From assembly GCA_023411375.1 (NCBI GenBank), contig JAEYOW010000027.1, forward strand, positions 38,473-102,472: a stretch of 64,000 nt of DNA, read 5' to 3'. Shown here piece by piece: positions 23,399 through 32,228 of the stretch; position 1 is the first letter of the stretch, and every line of letters starts with the position of its first letter. The DNA is from Bacillota bacterium. Its GTDB lineage: Bacteria > Bacillota > Clostridia > Christensenellales > Aristaeellaceae. Both the position numbers and the translations under genes were made by a program. Under the pieces are notes generated by a model. It saw only the letters and a program-made list of their open reading frames with translations, had not been told where the DNA came from and made no database searches.

Positions 23399-24780
23399 CA
23401 CAGCACCTCCTGTAGCTTCGCTTTTACCGCCGCCAGCAGCGTGTTCTGGTCGGCAGCTTTGTCATGCAGAGCTTTCATGACCTGCTCATCCATCGTGCCC
23501 TTCACCACCAAATGGTGAATCACAACCGTGTCTTTTTGCCCCTGCCGCCAGAGACGAGCATTGGCCTGTTCATACAGCTCCAAGCTCCAGTTCAGGCCAA
23601 ACCAGATAATGGTCGAGCCGCCATGCTGGAGGTTCAAACCGTGGCCGGTGGAGGCGGGCTGTGTCACCGCGACCGCTATCTTTCCTTCGTTCCAGTCCGT
23701 CATATCCTGTGAAGTTTTCAGCTCACGGACGCCGCTGGCATTATCCTGTGACCATTTACCGAAACGCTCCTGAATGCGGATCAGATCATGCTTGTACAGA
23801 TACATCACCAGCACGGGCTTACCGTTGGCGGCTTCAATTAAGTCCTCCAGCGCATCGAGTTTTTTGTCGTGGATGACGCGAATGTTGTGGAACTCATCGT
23901 AGACCGCGCCGTTGGCCAATTGGAGGAGCTTGCCCGCCAGCGTCGCGGCGTTTACCGCAAGCACATCGCCGTCCGCGTAAGGCAGCAGCATATCGCGTTC
24001 CATCTGCTTGTAGAGCTTCTCCTCCTTGGTGGTGAGCGTCAGCTCCACGATGTTGTCCACGCGTTCTGGCATCTGTAGATGATCGGTCGCGCGCATGGAC
24101 ACACAGATGTCGCCGATACGCTTGTAGATTTCATCCTCCGCGCCGAGCTTCAGTTCATGCTTATAGGGCAGCCAGCTATTTGGGGTGGTGAAGAACATAT
24201 CCACATAGCTGCGCATCGTCCGACCGAGGCGAACGCCGCGATCCAGCAAGAAAATCTGCGGCCATAAATCCTCGAGGCCGTTGGGCGCTGGTGTGCCTGT
24301 CAGCCCAACGACGCGGGAAAACTGGCCGATGACACGCTTCAGCGCAATGAACCGTTTCGCACGGCTATTCTTGAAAGACGAAAGCTCGTCGATCACCAGC
24401 ATATCGAAGGGCAATCTCCGACCGGCATAGTGCTTAACGAGCCATTCCACATTTTCACGGTTGATGATATACAGATCGGCCTTTCGGGATAGGGCGGCGA
24501 CGCGCTCCGTGGGTGTGCCTACGACAACGGAGAAGCGAAGGTGCTTCAGATGATCCCACTTTTCGATCTCCTGTGGCCAAGTCGAACGCGCTACTCGGAG
24601 CGGGCAGATTACAAGCACACGGGATATCTCGTAGGAATCAAAGAGCAGATCATCAATCGCTGTCAGCGTGATAACTGTTTTGCCAAGCTAAAGGCCCATA
24701 TCTAGAAAGACTGCGGCAGTTGGATGTGTCTTGATGTAGTCAATAGCATACTGCTGGTAGTCATGTGATATGAACTTCAT
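23398..24780 (-). pseudogene. SNF2-family DNA helicase interrupted by an amber codon in Walker A
   Basis: The full reading frame runs from the ATG at 24780, coupled by ATGA to the upstream HNH gene, to 23398. Codon 31 is TAG (24690-24688), inside the Walker A loop: the peptide reads VFLDMGL, stop, LGKTVITLTAIDD. The usual phage sequence is DMGLGKT, so six bases (a stop plus a Leu codon) appear inserted. Downstream, helicase motifs are intact: MLVIDELSSFKN (DExx box), VVGLTGTPAPNGLEDLW, QPASTGHGLNLQ and the Arg-finger segment EQANARLWRQGQ. The largest intact part (from a GTG at 24618) lacks Walker A. The gene is probably inactive or depends on amber read-through. Confidence 0.88.
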
Positions 24781-25289
24781 TCGGCATCACCTCCCATCGC
24801 ATCGAGCTTTTCAAGCTCGTTAATGAACCAAGTCAGTTTAGCGTGATACTGCACGTGCGCACTCTGAGAACGAAAAACCATAAGATTCTCAGGAGCATTG
24901 TTTCTCTTGTCACCATCCATATGGTGAACGACCTCTCCCAGTTTCAAGTTGCGACCCAGCATTTCCTCGGCGACAACTCTGTGCTCGGCTTTTCCAAACA
25001 CCTTGGCGTAGCCCTTCCCAGCGCCCTTTCCCAATCGTGCTTCCCTCAGTTTAAATCTCGTTTCGGGAATCATTCTCGTGGGGTTTAGCGCCTTGTTCAT
25101 TGCGGTGAAATGAGCGCCCATCTTTGTACAATCCTTCAACGTCTGATACGTCGTAGGATTTTTTGCTTTGTTGCTGAAATCCGCAAGGCACTGTCGAGAA
25201 CAAAAGATATGTTTCTTTCCTCGTATCTGACAGGCAAGTCTTTCAACTGGTTTACCACACCAATCGCACGACAAAATTATTATGGACAC
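24777..25289 (-). CDS. HNH homing-type endonuclease
   Basis: A free-standing HNH endonuclease of about 165-170 residues. It has an N-terminal zinc-finger segment (LSCDWCGKPVERL, FCSRQCLADFSN) and the HNH_3 core GRNLKLGEVVHHMDGDKRNNAPENLMVF followed by RSQSAHVQYH. Such genes move by homing between phage genomes and usually insert between essential genes, here between the VapE primase and the SNF2 helicase. The start is unclear: GTG at 25289 overlaps the ribosome binding site AGGAGGTG, while ATA codons 6-9 bases further on and a TTG at 25274 are alternatives. Its end is coupled to the helicase start. Confidence 0.82.
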   Translation of the reverse strand: MSIIILSCDWCGKPVERLACQIRGKKHIFCSRQCLADFSNKAKNPTTYQTLKDCTKMGAHFTAMNKALNPTRMIPETRFKLREARLGKGAGKGYAKVFGKAEHRVVAEEMLGRNLKLGEVVHHMDGDKRNNAPENLMVFRSQSAHVQYHAKLTWFINELEKLDAMGGDAE

Positions 25290-25316
25290 CTCCTGTTCAA
25301 AACTCGGGAATTATTG

Positions 25317-25396
25317 TGCTCCCAGATCACCTATGCGGTAGCAAACTTTGGCGGTAGCCCTCCACGATTTGCACGCACATGGGTTATCTGGGAGCA
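25317..25396 (-). promoter_or_regulatory. Long inverted repeat in the HNH leader
   Basis: TGCTCCCAGAT (25317-25327) and ATCTGGGAGCA (25386-25396) are perfect 11-bp inverted copies 58 bases apart, immediately upstream of the HNH gene. The enclosed sequence has two GCGGTAGC copies. This would fold the HNH leader into a long hairpin. It may restrict HNH expression, or it is a relic of the element that carried the nuclease. The rest of the gap 25290-25695 holds no credible gene. Confidence 0.45.
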
Positions 25397-25595
25397 TGAT
25401 GGTATTCTACAGATTTTTAGTTGTTCATCTGCCTGTTATCAGATACTTCCTCGCGCGCGTATACAGGCATAAGCGCTTTTTACTTCCTTCTATCTGCTTT
25501 TTTTCCAACCAATCAAATATAGATAGTGGTAATGAGTAACAAAACGCCCTTTGACGGTTTTCAGCTTCCTATTATAAGCGCCGAAAATGAGCTCT

Positions 25596-25673
25596 GTTAC
25601 TCCGGCATTACCATCGTTACTACCGTTTGGGTTGGTAACGGCGAGCCTGTTACCTTCGAAATCAGGTAACAGG
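25596..25673 (-). promoter_or_regulatory. GTTAC/GTAAC cluster with perfect 9-bp inverted repeat
   Basis: GTTAC or its complement occurs at 25596, 25616, 25635, 25649 and 25666. CCTGTTACC (25646-25654) and GGTAACAGG (25665-25673) form a perfect 9-bp inverted repeat with a 10-base spacer, and GGTAAC at 25634 pairs with the same left arm. There is no T tract, so a terminator is unlikely. Repeated pentamers beside a primase gene could be an operator or an iteron-like replication site. Confidence 0.45.
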
Positions 25674-25695
25674 ATAGTAGCGGTAGAAAGTAATA

Positions 25696-28155
25696 TCAAA
25701 CGCGGTCGAAGCTGCGCTGTAGACCGTAGAGCGGAAACCTTCGCGACCCGGCTTTGTTGCAGGCGCTCCGTTCCCAGCCGCCGATGCGCTGGAGCATCCC
25801 AAAAATCTCATAGGCGTCGGTGCGTTTGAGCGATGCGGAGTCTTTGCCCAAGCACTCGCACCAGACCTCCAGCGCGCACACCGTTTTGCGGCGTACCGTG
25901 CCGGTTCTGTTGCCGCCTGTGAACGGATCGTCGCGCAGGAAGCCGCGACGCTGGGAGAGATCCATTTTGTCCCAATCATCGGGCAAAAGCGTATTGAGGT
26001 ATTCCGCGATGAGACCTTCGCGCTCGTCGGATTCCAGCGCAGCGCTTTGTTCGAGCTTTGCCATGTTCTCTTCCTCTGCGGTCAGAAACAGCAGCTCGCC
26101 CGCGCGGTAGTTGACGATGCTCTCCGCCCAGATTTGCTCCACACAGTCGATCTGCCACGGGCGCTTGCAGCCTTTGACGGCAGCGCCTTCGCAGGTGACC
26201 GGCCAGAAACGACGATTGCCGGTGATGTCGCGCAGGAATCCGTCGCTGTTGTTCGTGCTGCCAACGATCACGCACTGGCGTGGATGTTCCTCGACGCTGA
26301 TGCCGTAGCTGGGGCGGTATTTATCGTCCTGCCGGGAGAGGAACGCCTTGAGCGTTTCCACGTCCAGCTTTTTGAGACCCGCGAGCTCGCCAAGCTCCAG
26401 AATCCAAGCGTTCTGCATCTTTTCCGGCGCGGTTTTGTCGCGCATGTCCGCGATGGAAAGAGAATCGGAGAACCATTTCCCGGCGAGACGGGAGAAAAAC
26501 GTGCTCTTGCCAATGCCCTGTCTGCCGTTGAGTACCAACACATAGTCGAACTTGATGCCCGGTTCATAAATTCGGGCGACGGCGGCGGCAAGCACTTTGC
26601 GGATGACCGCGCGGGTATAGAGCGTGTCCGCCGCGCCGAGGTAATCCACCAGCAGGGTATCCACGCGCCTGACGCCGTCCCACGCGGGAAGGCTGTTCAG
26701 CCATTCGCGGATGGGGTGATAGCTGCGTTCGGCGGCGACGGCGGCTACCGCATCCTTGAGCTTGCTGGGCGACCAAAGCCCATAGACCAGATCGATATAC
26801 CCGCGCAGCGAGGAGGTGTCATATTCCGTCCAACCGCGCTTCATCTGCAGCCACGGGAGGCGATGCTCTTCGTTGCCTTCGTCACCGTAGCCGCCTACCC
26901 GCACGTCGATGGTGGAGGATAGCAGGTTGTAGGCGATGCCCCGCAAGCGTGTGTCACAGCGGATGATGCGGATGAGGTTCTGGAGGTTGTCCTTCACCTT
27001 GCCCTGTTTGTCGATCTCCAGACCGTCCTGCCAATTGGGGTCGTCGTAGGACGGGCGGGGACGCGGCTTGGTCTCTTGGGGCAGATCGGAGAAATCCTCC
27101 TGCGCCTGCTGCTGGCGTTCCTCCGCCAGTTGACGCTTGGTGGCTTCATCATTCGCGGCGTATTCCTGCATCGCCTTCATGCTGGCGTGCTCGTCGGGGA
27201 TCATCTCGCCTGTGGCACACGCCTGTTCCGGCGTGAACAGGTGGCGGCGCACGAGGTCGAAAGCGTTGCACAGATGCCCGCCGGCGGGGTCGGTCGCGTG
27301 GTGGGAGAAAGCGTACTTATCGTCATAGACCACAAGACCGCCTGTTGTGCTGCCGCCAACGAAAGTGTATCGGTCGTCAAAGGGCGTCGGGGTATATTTA
27401 TCCTTTAGGGTGGTATCCAGCACATCGGTGATCGTATGTGCCCGGCAGAACGCGCCGATGATGCCGCGCTTGGTGAGCGGGTCTTCCTGATGGGATACGT
27501 TGGCGCGAACGCGCTCCTCCACAGGACGGGTTGTCGGCCAGAGAGACGCGTCCTTCCAGTCGGCGTAGGTGGCGAGTACCACATCCGCATCAAGAAAAGG
27601 CGCGTCGGAATGACGGAACACGAACTCGCCGTCCTCCGGCGTACTCGGCCAGTACATGAGGCGGGTCGGCTCGAACGTGGTCGGGTCAAAACGAGTCAGC
27701 GTCAGATCGTCGGCAATGCGACGGGAGATCGCGGCGTACTCGTCCGGCGTGACCGCGCGAGACAGCGGGATGATAAGCCGGAGACGCATTTTCTCCGGAG
27801 TGTGGCTGTGGGTGGAATAGAGCGCATAAGCATTTATGAACATCATATCCAGATCGTCATACACGCCGGGGTCAGCGTTATCGATGTCCAGGCAAACGAG
27901 GCAACGATTAACGACTGAGACGTTGTTCCGCTTGCCGTTTTTCAGATACCCGCCGACAAAGCCGCCAACGTCCTTCACCGTATCTCTGTCGTTTTTGCTC
28001 ATCGCGGCGTATTCTTCCACTGTCTCACGGGTCCGGGTCGTGGTGGCGAGCTTATCCAGAAACTCGCTCCACAGGAATTCTTTGTTCTGCCATTGGGTTG
28101 CTCTCCGGCTTCGCCCAACGGCGATCAGGAGCTTTTGGTCATGGGTTACCTGCAT
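25696..28155 (-). CDS. VapE-type (virulence-associated E) primase-helicase
   Basis: An 819-residue replication protein. The N-terminal part resembles an archaeo-eukaryotic-type primase region (VNRCLVCLDIDNADPG, RLRLIIPLSRAVTPDEYAAI, PTRLMYWPSTP). The C-terminal part is a VapE superfamily 3-like helicase with Walker A GRQGIGKST (about residues 544-552), ILELGELAGL as Walker B and VIVGSTNNSDGFLRDITGNRRFWPV as motif C and sensor. Length is typical. The ATG at 28155 follows GAAGGAGGGCACCCAC. It is part of a phage replication module together with the family A polymerase upstream and the SNF2 helicase downstream. Confidence 0.92.
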   Translation of the reverse strand: MQVTHDQKLLIAVGRSRRATQWQNKEFLWSEFLDKLATTTRTRETVEEYAAMSKNDRDTVKDVGGFVGGYLKNGKRNNVSVVNRCLVCLDIDNADPGVYDDLDMMFINAYALYSTHSHTPEKMRLRLIIPLSRAVTPDEYAAISRRIADDLTLTRFDPTTFEPTRLMYWPSTPEDGEFVFRHSDAPFLDADVVLATYADWKDASLWPTTRPVEERVRANVSHQEDPLTKRGIIGAFCRAHTITDVLDTTLKDKYTPTPFDDRYTFVGGSTTGGLVVYDDKYAFSHHATDPAGGHLCNAFDLVRRHLFTPEQACATGEMIPDEHASMKAMQEYAANDEATKRQLAEERQQQAQEDFSDLPQETKPRPRPSYDDPNWQDGLEIDKQGKVKDNLQNLIRIIRCDTRLRGIAYNLLSSTIDVRVGGYGDEGNEEHRLPWLQMKRGWTEYDTSSLRGYIDLVYGLWSPSKLKDAVAAVAAERSYHPIREWLNSLPAWDGVRRVDTLLVDYLGAADTLYTRAVIRKVLAAAVARIYEPGIKFDYVLVLNGRQGIGKSTFFSRLAGKWFSDSLSIADMRDKTAPEKMQNAWILELGELAGLKKLDVETLKAFLSRQDDKYRPSYGISVEEHPRQCVIVGSTNNSDGFLRDITGNRRFWPVTCEGAAVKGCKRPWQIDCVEQIWAESIVNYRAGELLFLTAEEENMAKLEQSAALESDEREGLIAEYLNTLLPDDWDKMDLSQRRGFLRDDPFTGGNRTGTVRRKTVCALEVWCECLGKDSASLKRTDAYEIFGMLQRIGGWERSACNKAGSRRFPLYGLQRSFDRV

Positions 28156-28256
28156 GTGGGTGCCCTCCTTCAAACTATGGTTAAAGAAAGAACAGCCATT
28201 GCTGACTGCTCATGAGTTACAAGAACAAACTGACAACAAATCATAACGGAAGTTGG

Positions 28257-29954
28257 TCATGTCTTTTGATAGAAAGCCATCTCATCGCCATCCGCGCGAA
28301 GGGGAAGACCATCCGCCCACGCGGGCACGCGAGCCATGATCTCGCAGGCTTCCTCGACGGAGCCTTGACCGATGGGGGCTTCCATAACAGCTTCGTCATG
28401 GACATGGAACACGATGGGATAGCCCGCCGCTTCAAGATTCATCATACCGTGCGCCAACAGATCACGTGCAATGCTCTGGGTACAGTTTTCCGCGAGCTTG
28501 CCGCCGAAGGTTTCTTGAATGACCAATTGACCGTTAGCAGCAGGCGCGAGGTAACCGATGCCGCTGTTGCCGAAGCGGTTGGACACAAAGCGCGGTGAAA
28601 TGTAACACAGGCGGCGGCCAGCAGGAAGCTGGATGAACATGCGGTCATCCAGCCAAAAGAGCGTGAGCCTTCCGACGCGGGCGGAGGTGTGTTTCTCGAT
28701 CACCTCGCGGGCGGCGCGATCCAGCGCACCCCAGAAAGCGACGATGTGCGGATTCGCCGCGCGCCAAGCGTCCACCAGCGGCTGCATTTCCTCCTCCGGC
28801 ATTTTTGCGCCCATAGCCTTTAGCGCGCCGACACCGCCGCTGTAACCGCAGGACAGCGTTGCCTGCTTACCCTTTTGCCTGTATTCATAATTCGGATTAC
28901 CCTTGACGATGGTTTCCTTCGGCACCGAGAACATGCGCGCCGCTGTCGCTTCGTAGATTTTCCCGCGCCCGCGAAACTCCTCCAGTACCCATTCCTCACC
29001 GGCGAGCCAAGCAAGCACACGAGCCTCAATCGCGCTGAAATCTGCCACGATAAAGCGGCAACTGTCCTTCGGAATGAACGCCGTGCGGATGAGCTCGGAA
29101 AGCGTGCTCGGCGCAGAGCCGAACAGCAACTCTAGTAGTTCTTCATCACCGGCTTTGACAATCTCACGGGCGAGAGCCAAATCGGGCAGATGGTTTTGTG
29201 GGAGGTTTTGGGCCTGTACGAGCCGCCCGGCCCAGCGCATGGTGCGCGACGCGCCGCCGAATTGCAACAGCCCATGAACACGCCCGTCGCGGCACACTGT
29301 TCGTGCCATCGCCTCATACTTTTTCACCGAGGTCTTTGACAGTTCAAGGCGAAGGTTCAGCAATTCGCCGACAATACCGTCTGCACTCTTCGCCTTTTCC
29401 TGTACAATCTTTTTGGCGAGGGATTCCATCGGCATATCTTGATCGGCCAGCCAGACCTTTAGCTGTGAAACACTTCCCGGATTCTCAAGCCCCGTCAGTT
29501 CCTTCGCCCGCAGGAACGCTTGCGTCGAAAACGCTTGATCTACCGACATCGCCTGTTTCACCAGCAGTCTGTCCACCCGGACACCCCGGTCGTTGATGCG
29601 CTGATCGAGGGCGTACAACTCCCACTCATGCTCCGGTAGCGGATGGGCTTCCAGCGCCTTACGAACGGCGCGTTCTGTTTCCACGTCCTGCGCGTTATAT
29701 TGCTTGTACACCGCCCATTTGTCAGGAGCATGTTTGGGCAGATTTCGCGTGCGACCGTCGTTGGCCTTCGTCGCTTTGCAGGGAACGGAGAAGTAGCGGA
29801 TGAGGTCTTTGCCTTCCTCCATCTTTTTCTCGGTCACATTCAGCGCCACGGCTGCGTCGCCCAAGCGCGCAGGCAGCGTCAGGTAAGCCGCCATCACTGC
29901 GGTACACCGCCACTGCGCGGGATCGAGCCAATGCCCAAGATACTTGGCCTTCAT
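28257..29954 (-). CDS. Family A DNA polymerase, N-terminally truncated
   Basis: A 565-residue phage DNA polymerase of family A. Polymerase motifs are intact: motif A VADFSAIEARVLAWLAGE, motif B RQKGKQATLSCGYSGG and motif C VFHVHDEAVMEAP. The N-terminal part keeps only the end of the 3'-5' exonuclease domain (AKYLGHWLDPAQWRCTAVMA, YNAQDVETERAV). The usual first 80-90 residues, with the DIET motif, are missing: homology begins at residue 3, and an in-frame stop lies two codons upstream of the ATG at 29954. The missing part coincides with the start of the recombinase remnant, so the gene was cut by a deletion or rearrangement. Proofreading should be lost; polymerisation is uncertain. Confidence 0.88.
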   Translation of the reverse strand: MKAKYLGHWLDPAQWRCTAVMAAYLTLPARLGDAAVALNVTEKKMEEGKDLIRYFSVPCKATKANDGRTRNLPKHAPDKWAVYKQYNAQDVETERAVRKALEAHPLPEHEWELYALDQRINDRGVRVDRLLVKQAMSVDQAFSTQAFLRAKELTGLENPGSVSQLKVWLADQDMPMESLAKKIVQEKAKSADGIVGELLNLRLELSKTSVKKYEAMARTVCRDGRVHGLLQFGGASRTMRWAGRLVQAQNLPQNHLPDLALAREIVKAGDEELLELLFGSAPSTLSELIRTAFIPKDSCRFIVADFSAIEARVLAWLAGEEWVLEEFRGRGKIYEATAARMFSVPKETIVKGNPNYEYRQKGKQATLSCGYSGGVGALKAMGAKMPEEEMQPLVDAWRAANPHIVAFWGALDRAAREVIEKHTSARVGRLTLFWLDDRMFIQLPAGRRLCYISPRFVSNRFGNSGIGYLAPAANGQLVIQETFGGKLAENCTQSIARDLLAHGMMNLEAAGYPIVFHVHDEAVMEAPIGQGSVEEACEIMARVPAWADGLPLRADGDEMAFYQKT

Positions 29955-30366
29955 CGTTCAGGACACTGAGGCCATCATGACGCTTTTGACAAATACTAAG
30001 GTGCTCGAAGCTGAGGCCGCAAAGCTGCGGGAAGACATGGAGGTTACGACTGAACTCATGCGGAAAACCATTGACCAAAATGCCATCATGGCACTCAGCC
30101 AAGATGATTACAATGAGCACTTCGCCAGCCTCACCGACAGGTACCAGAAGGCCTACAGCCGGGTAGCGTACATCGAAGAGGAATGTGCAAAACGAAAAGC
30201 CCAACACCGGAAATTGAGCGATTTTGCTAAGGCGCTAATGGATAGCGATGCAATGGAGCCGGAGTTCTCATCTAACCTTTGGAACGCATTGGTCGAAACC
30301 GTAACGGTCGGCAGCCACGATGAGATGAAATTCGTGTTCAAGAATGGTGCCAAAATTTCTGCTTGA
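29944..30366 (+). pseudogene. C-terminal fragment of a large serine recombinase (phage integrase)
   Basis: About 140 residues matching the C-terminus of large serine recombinases of clostridial phages and conjugative elements: a coiled-coil segment (VLEAEAAKLREDMEVTTELMRK, DYNEHFASLTDRYQKAYSR) and the end pattern FSSNLWNALVETVTVGSHDEMKFVFKNGAKI. The catalytic Ser resolvase domain, recombinase domain and zinc ribbon are absent. The fragment meets the truncated polymerase head-to-head within 10 bp (29944-29954). An ATG lies at 29944, but the protein could not recombine DNA. It marks the right end of the prophage. Confidence 0.78.
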
Positions 30367-30432
30367 TGTTTCGGTGTGATACCGAGGTGATCGGGTGGTA
30401 TTTGCTGGGCAATTCAATACTCGTCGAAACTG

Positions 30433-30513
30433 ATGGATAAAAAATATCAGGAAGTGGAAGAATGTCTACTTGAGATGTGGAATACGCTAAAACGATGGGA
30501 GGCGAGCACATGA
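30433..30513 (+). CDS. Possible 26-residue leader peptide or small protein
   Basis: An ATG opens 26 codons rich in Glu, Lys and Trp (DKKYQEVEECLLEMWNTLKR) that end in ATGA overlapping the next start. The overlap suggests translational coupling, and the peptide looks like a short amphipathic helix. There is no good ribosome binding site. It may be a real small protein or a translated leader. Confidence 0.35.
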   Translation: MDKKYQEVEECLLEMWNTLKRWEAST

Positions 30514-30677
30514 AAGAATTCTGCATTGTCCTGTCAAAAGTTATCCGTAAAGAAGTTTGTATTACTGCAGCTTCTGAGAATGAAGCTATGGAAAGAGTGC
30601 AGCTGCTTTACGAATCTGGTGATGTGGTTTTTGATTCCAGTGACACAGAACATGTGAATGTTCATCCAAAATACTAA
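30510..30677 (+). CDS. DpnD/PcfM-like small protein
   Basis: A 55-residue protein beginning MKEFCIVLSKVIRKEVCITA, then SENEAMERVQLLYESGDVVFDSSD. The pattern (beta-hairpin, helix with an EA-x4-V step, then acidic strand) resembles the DpnD/PcfM family found on plasmids and conjugative elements. GGGAGGCGAGCAC precedes the ATG at 30510. It lies between the recombinase remnant and the methyltransferase operon, separated from the latter by a terminator. Confidence 0.55.
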   Translation: MKEFCIVLSKVIRKEVCITAASENEAMERVQLLYESGDVVFDSSDTEHVNVHPKY

Positions 30678-30739
30678 AAACTACATAAGGGGGGTGGACT
30701 TTCAGGTCTAATTCATGTAAAATAATAATGGCTATATAT

Positions 30740-30767
30740 GGATAGCTTGATCTAAGCTATCCTTTTT
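30740..30767 (+). terminator. Intrinsic terminator just before the methyltransferase operon
   Basis: GGATAGCTT (30740-30748) and AAGCTATCC (30754-30762) form a perfect 9-bp stem with a 5-base loop followed by TTTTT. It ends 30 bases before the ATG of the methyltransferase. Either it ends the upstream small-gene transcript and the promoter overlaps it, or the operon promoter lies upstream and this is an attenuator in its leader. Confidence 0.8.
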
Positions 30768-30797
30768 ACCGATTTTTTTACCGGAGTGTTGATCCTA

Positions 30798-32228
30798 ATG
30801 GAAACAAGATGTAAGGTTTTTACCCCACTAGACGTTGCCAACCAAATGCTGGATTTGGTTGGCTTTATGGGTGATGTTTATGGCAAGAGAATTGTTGAAA
30901 ACTCTTGTGGTGAAGGCAACATTCTTTACGCTATAGTGGCTCGGTATATAGATTCCTTAAAAGGACAAAGCACTGAATATATTCGACAGGGACTAGAGCA
31001 TGACATCATTGGATTTGATATTGATGAGGATTGCTGTGAAAAGGCAAAAGCGAAATTAGATGAACTTGCGAATGAATATGGAATTATAAACGTCAAATGG
31101 AATATCGCTTGCATAGATACACTCTTGCTAAAAGTTGATCAAGAGTATGATTTTGTTGTTGGGAATCCTCCTTATATATCCTATAGAGATCTAGATACAC
31201 AACGTCGCGAATATTTGAGGGAGAACTTTAATTCGTGCAAAGTAGGTGCATTTGATTATTGCTATGCATTTATAGAGCACGGACTAACTTCCTTAAAGCC
31301 TGATGGCAAAATGATATATTTGATTCCGAGCAGCATTTTTAAAAATGTGCATGGAAAAAAGTTAAGGGAATTGATGCTGGATAATCTTACTGCGATATAT
31401 GACTATACTTCAATAAAGCTATTTGGAAAAATACTCACTTCATCTGCATTGATAATTTGCAACAAAAATTGTAGATGCAATTGCATTCACTACGAAGATA
31501 TTGCAGCCAAAAACAATCGGGATATTCCTAAAACTCAGCTTAGAGATAAGTGGGTTTTTTCCGAAATGACAGATGAACAAAATCCCGAGAACAGAGTACG
31601 ATTTGGTGACTTATTTTCCGCTTCCATTGTGGTTGCAACGTTGCTAAATGCGGCTTTTGTTGTATCTAATTACGACGCACTAGATGACAGCTATCTGAAG
31701 TGTAAAAAATATAAAATAGAAACAGAACTTACTCGTGTTGCTGTCAGTCCGCGTAACATGAGAAGCGGCAAACAAGAGAGAATAATATTTCCATATTACT
31801 ACACAAACAATACCTTACAGAGATATTCTGAAATTGAGTTTTGTGAAAAATTTCCATGTGCTGCAGAATATCTCAACAGCTATAGAGACCGACTCGATAA
31901 GCGCAACGCTGATAAGCAAGCTAGCTGGTTTGAATATGGTAGGAGCCAAGCGCTACGTCATCTCAATCAAGCTAAGTTATTGGTTTCGACGGTTATAACC
32001 GGACGAATTGAAGTTTATAACCTAGATGCTGAATGTATACCTTACGCAGGAATTTTCATCACACCCGTTGGGGATGCCCCTTTGGATGTTGCTCGTCAAG
32101 TGTTGACTAGCCCTGAATTCATGCAGTATGCACTAGCTATAGGAATATGTGCTAATGGGCATTCTGTGAGAATATCGCCTAAAGACATCGAAAATTACGA
32201 GTTTGTAATGCAAGAGGAGCGAAATTGA
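30798..32228 (+). CDS. N6-adenine DNA methyltransferase (Eco57I/TaqI-like) of the defence island
   Basis: A 476-residue gamma-class-like adenine methyltransferase. It starts with KVFTPLDVANQMLDLVG, followed by the cofactor motif VENSCGEGNILYAI, an acidic site IIGFDIDEDCCEKAKAKL, the catalytic NPPY (DFVVGNPPYISYRDLD) and the motif GKMIYLIPSSIF. Residues about 230-476 form a target recognition part without nuclease motifs. Base composition is AT-rich, unlike the neighbouring prophage. The ATG at 30798 is in frame with a TTG/ATG-poor leader; GGAG lies 11-12 bases upstream. The stop overlaps the next ATG (TGATG). It probably marks host DNA or supplies the self signal for the system. Confidence 0.88.
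   Translation: METRCKVFTPLDVANQMLDLVGFMGDVYGKRIVENSCGEGNILYAIVARYIDSLKGQSTEYIRQGLEHDIIGFDIDEDCCEKAKAKLDELANEYGIINVKWNIACIDTLLLKVDQEYDFVVGNPPYISYRDLDTQRREYLRENFNSCKVGAFDYCYAFIEHGLTSLKPDGKMIYLIPSSIFKNVHGKKLRELMLDNLTAIYDYTSIKLFGKILTSSALIICNKNCRCNCIHYEDIAAKNNRDIPKTQLRDKWVFSEMTDEQNPENRVRFGDLFSASIVVATLLNAAFVVSNYDALDDSYLKCKKYKIETELTRVAVSPRNMRSGKQERIIFPYYYTNNTLQRYSEIEFCEKFPCAAEYLNSYRDRLDKRNADKQASWFEYGRSQALRHLNQAKLLVSTVITGRIEVYNLDAECIPYAGIFITPVGDAPLDVARQVLTSPEFMQYALAIGICANGHSVRISPKDIENYEFVMQEERN

Noticed and set aside
24688..24690. Genome-wide amber (TAG) recoding in the prophage
   Set aside because: The prohead protease and a ParB-like gene end in TAG at natural ends, so TAG acts as stop here.
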